A DNA stretch of 64,000 bases from Neckera pumila (Eukaryota; Streptophyta; Bryopsida; Hypnales; Neckeraceae). The notes beneath the pieces are model-generated. The model ran no database searches. It saw nothing but the letters and a program-made list of their open reading frames with translations, and was not told the origin of the DNA. The stretch spans positions 21,608,975 through 21,672,974 of the forward strand of contig OZ018409.1 of assembly GCA_963969595.1 (NCBI GenBank). Reading direction: 5' to 3'. Below, piece by piece: positions 60,900 to 64,000 of the stretch (its first letter is position 1; every line of letters begins with the position of its first letter). A program made the translations under genes and the position numbers.

Positions 60900-63800
60900 T
60901 AGGAAACAGATGTGCAAATTAGTAAACTACAGAAGTAGGAGCTGCAAAGTGGAGTCTAAAATGCAGGATGTAAGAAACTCACCAGTACAGGCTCAGTTAC
61001 TTTGCAGTCTAAAATGGAGGATGTACGAAATTCACCAGCAGAGGCTCAGTTAAGTTCCTGTCTCGACTGTACTTTCGGTGATGAGTCCCTACAACTTGGA
61101 CTCACTGCATTTTGAAGCCGTGACATATTTGACAACCACAAGCATAACGTTTGATGCCATGGCGCGCCGCAATTGCTCTCTCCATATGATAAGCACAAAC
61201 AAATCCTTGGGGCCTCATGGTCAAAATTGCCTACACGTGAAGCAACCAGTTTTGGGCAATCACCACATGTCAGCAACAAAGTTCACAAGCTCATTTTCAG
61301 CCCCTCAAGTATTTAGAGGACACTTAATAAATGGGATCATGCACATATTGAGCGCCTCTAAATAATTAAGATAGTCGTCTACATTGTGTGAAAACACATG
61401 AAAATTGGTAGTGCAATCACTGGAGTTCTTCCTGTCTCTCCCTCCATGTCTTTAGAAAATGCAAGGCACGTATAATTGGTTCCTTCATTGCTGTTGAAAG
61501 AGGTTGTGATGTTTATTGTGGATGCCTCTTCTCTGATTCATAAAGATATTACACAGATGTGGCAGCCGTGTAGTACTTCCCTCTATCAACGACTCCGGAC
61601 TTCAATAATACTGGACCTAACACATATCCTGCAAGATTACCGTGATGCAATAATTTGAAGTCTTTCCTTGGAAATTACAAAGTCTAGCATCCACAACGCT
61701 CCTATGACTTTTTATGACTCGGGCATCAGATGACAGTGCCAAACTAAAATAAAAATAAGGTGAGCTCCAACAAGAATGATGAATTCTAGAGTACGGAGAT
61801 TCATAGCCAATGCAATACTGAGGTACATTATGATAACCCCCAGAAATGTAATAGTTCATTACCCACGTCCTTCACAGTACTGATTCAAAGCTGGGACGAT
61901 GCTATGTAGTTCACTTTGAAATAGTTGTTTGGAACCCTAATGAAAAAAATTCATGCACACAAACAACATCTTAGTACGTAAATTTGCTTTCCCTCTGTCT
62001 TCATATAAGTCATTCCTTCATCCAAGTTTGGTGCTACGGATTATTCGACTTCCGGCAACTGCAATGTCAAGCTTTGATTGTGAAAAATGTAGAGAAGTTG
62101 TACTACATTATTAATTTACTTTCACTGTTTCAGTGAATTTATACAAAAGCAAAAGCAGGGGTGCAGCGTGTACCTTGACGGACAAAAGAAGTGCCGAATT
62201 AACCACTGTTCTACAAGCTCACCTGAAGTGCTCCTATCAATACACATGTTAATTTATTGACAAACATATACCAGGCATTTCAAGTCTGCATACCAAAAAG
62301 GTAATTCACAAAGAGACATATACGCAGAATCAAATATTAGCACTGGTAGGTGTAGAATCACAGACCAGACTTAGTACTGTTCTTGTACCACTTCACCTGC
62401 AGTGCCACTACCCTGCACACCTTTTCTCTTGGAACACATTACAAATTAGAAATTATAGCAACAACAACTTATTGAAAAAATTTGCTTTAGCAATTGTTGT
62501 GAAGGGTCTACAACGTAGTCAATGTTTTGTCCCAAAGAAGTCTGTGTGGAATTTTGTGCCCGCCAGTATGATTAAGACCCATGTTGTGTGGATTAAATTG
62601 TTCAAGTGTACTCATGAAAATTTTATATGATAGCAAGTTACGTAGGTGGAGTCATGAAGGCCTGCAAAGGACTGATTAAACATCTAGCGCTCTAAGAAGA
62701 GAAGACAATGATGACAAACAAAGTGACAGGCTATTGACTCCCTTACCTGTAACGCTCATAAATGTTTTTGAACAAAAATCTGGAAAAGAAGGGGATTGGA
62801 ACTGTTGTCACCTGGTCGCCAATGCAAAATTCCACCTTCAAGTAGGAGTGACAATTATGTTCTCCCTACTCCAAGTTGTGCGCAAATTTCTCGTACATGC
62901 CGGCAAGCAGAGGATGGTTGTGACAATTTCTTCAAGCTCTCCTTAATTGAAGTGCAAGCGGAAGTTGTCGCAAGTGCTTGTAAGAGTCTTAAGCGGTCAT
63001 GGACGTTCCCAAGTACGCCGAAGAAGCAGCGGACCTGTCAGGAACCAACCCTTGTCAGAGTCATTAGCATAAGCCAAGGGAGGCCATCTACAGCATCAGC
63101 GCTTGTGCAGGTAATGAAATGTAATTTTTCCTTGCAATTTTTGTCCACTTGCCAAGCAACTGATGTCACCTACTCTTACTTCAGTAGTTTCACTTACTTT
63201 TTCAGGTTATCCACGTCTTCCCGTCCTTCATTACATTGCCAGTGGTTGCATTATTGACGGATGCAATTGACGGCAAGGGAAATCCTGAAAATGTAAAACT
63301 TAGAGAGAGAGATATGGGGAGGTGGACGGAGCACTACAAAATTGCGATTGAGTGAATCACCTTTCCGGTAATGACGGTATTCTTGATTGACGTGTACACG
63401 CAAAGGAATGCCATGGAGATAATACTCGCAGAGAGGTCGAATGTCAACCCTGTGCAGTGTTGGGAGAGCGTTCTCATGGGGGGCGCATTCATGGTCGCCA
63501 CCATGGCCAGTTAACTTTTTCAATAAATAAGGCGCTTCCTGACCTTGAATTGCGTCTGCTACCAAATTGGTGAATTAAAATTGCATTGTCTTTGATGAAT
63601 GATGACGAAGAATGGGAAGCCAATATAACAGAAGTCGTTGAAATAGGCCGCTTTGGATGAATGTCAGTCGACGTCCATGCATGAGGAGGCACAAATTCCA
63701 ACGTCACAGAAAGTGTTCTCCTGTACTTCGTCAAATTTGCATCTAGGAGTTCCTGTCGTCGTTTGCATTGCTTAATTGTCATCGGAGGTGTTCATCGGTT

Positions 63801-64000
63801 TTTTGCGTTGCCGCCTGAAACGCCAAATTGCTGGATAATGTAGAGGCAGTTGAACACAGATGCCCTCAGTAGGGTCATCGCACAGCATTAGAACTGCAGG
63901 GGTACAACATAAATGCATTTTGGAAATCACGGCGAGAAGAACAAGGTCTTCCGATACGAAATTGTCTTCAAAGGAGCATTTAAACCGTAGGTCTTTAGTC
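60900..64000. other. Upstream part of the presumed CACTA element, no gene assigned
   Basis: Minus-strand ORFs at 63251-63565 and 63489-63782 have mixed, partly protein-like composition (CAPHENALPTLHRVDIRPLC; LDANLTKYRRTLSVTLEFV) and might be 5' exons of the transposase, but no known domain is visible. The plus-strand ORF at 62796-63257 shows no motifs. No CACTA right terminus is present. Confidence 0.35.

Larger units (their letters stand above)
51138..64000. mobile_element. Large autonomous-type CACTA (En/Spm) element, right end beyond the window
   Basis: CACTACAAGGGAAAGGGGCC at 51138 is a typical CACTA terminal repeat, and the following 200 bp contain repeated TTGTCAATTTTTC-like and GTTTGACAAC-like subterminal words. 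A Tnp2-class transposase pseudogene lies inside on the minus strand. No matching inverted terminus is visible up to 64000, so the element, if one, exceeds 12.8 kb or is truncated. Linking this terminus with the transposase is inference. Confidence 0.5.

Noticed and set aside
63332..63345. CACTACAAAATTGC near the right edge
   Set aside because: Wrong orientation for the right end of the 51138 element and no match beyond CACTACAA.
1..64000. tRNA, rRNA and CRISPR scan by eye
   Set aside because: No cloverleaf, rRNA core or regularly spaced short repeats were seen; a tool scan could still find a tRNA.

Overview
The window looks like nuclear DNA of a land plant. Two host genes have many short GT-AG introns and plant-type domain architectures: an ARM-repeat kinesin (ARK) and a BSD-domain protein. 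Around them lies AT-rich sequence full of plant DNA-transposon families (hAT, CACTA, PIF/Harbinger, pogo-like). Introns are mostly 100-1000 bp. The pogo-like transposase recalls copies known from non-seed plants, so a bryophyte or other non-seed plant is my best guess, but species cannot be fixed from sequence alone.

Layout. 1-10.5 kb is a transposon graveyard. A 2.09-kb element (1828-3916) has an exact 8-bp target-site duplication and seems to carry the start of a host gene. A hAT-like element (5856-6484) and a TA-flanked mariner-like MITE (6534-7083) follow; an uninterrupted paralogue of the MITE's target lies nearby. A decayed pentatricopeptide-repeat fragment sits at 7.6-7.9 kb. The BSD-domain gene runs 13453-10587 on the minus strand. 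Upstream of it are two terminal exons of an unrecognised minus-strand gene (14504-14295) and a small plus-strand ORF (15564-15776). 16-21 kb is repeat-rich and intergenic, with two further MITEs.

The central host gene is the ARK kinesin, 19 exons on the minus strand (31963-21393, about 1005 codons): motor, coiled coil, then ARM repeats encoded roughly one per exon.

34-39.2 kb reads as a nest. A decayed PIF/Harbinger-like element (accessory ORF at 35.05-35.73 kb, transposase tail at 38.88-39.18 kb) appears split by a 2745-bp pogo-like element (36055-38799). That element has near-perfect terminal inverted repeats, TA duplications and an internal 20-bp minisatellite. 39.9-43.1 kb contains a roughly 1.5-kb tandem duplication with matching ATG-exon-like segments. 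A CACTA-type end lies at 44169. A hAT transposase pseudogene occupies 49098-46854. A CACTA left end at 51138 may begin a large element whose Tnp2/DUF4218/DUF4216 transposase (60899-55744, minus) reaches toward the window's right edge.

Across the dead transposases nearly all in-frame stops are TGA or TAG at positions readable as former CGA or CAG. This fits deamination of methylated cytosine in CG and CHG contexts. Only the kinesin and BSD genes look intact. I found no rRNA, tRNA, CRISPR or bacterial-type features.
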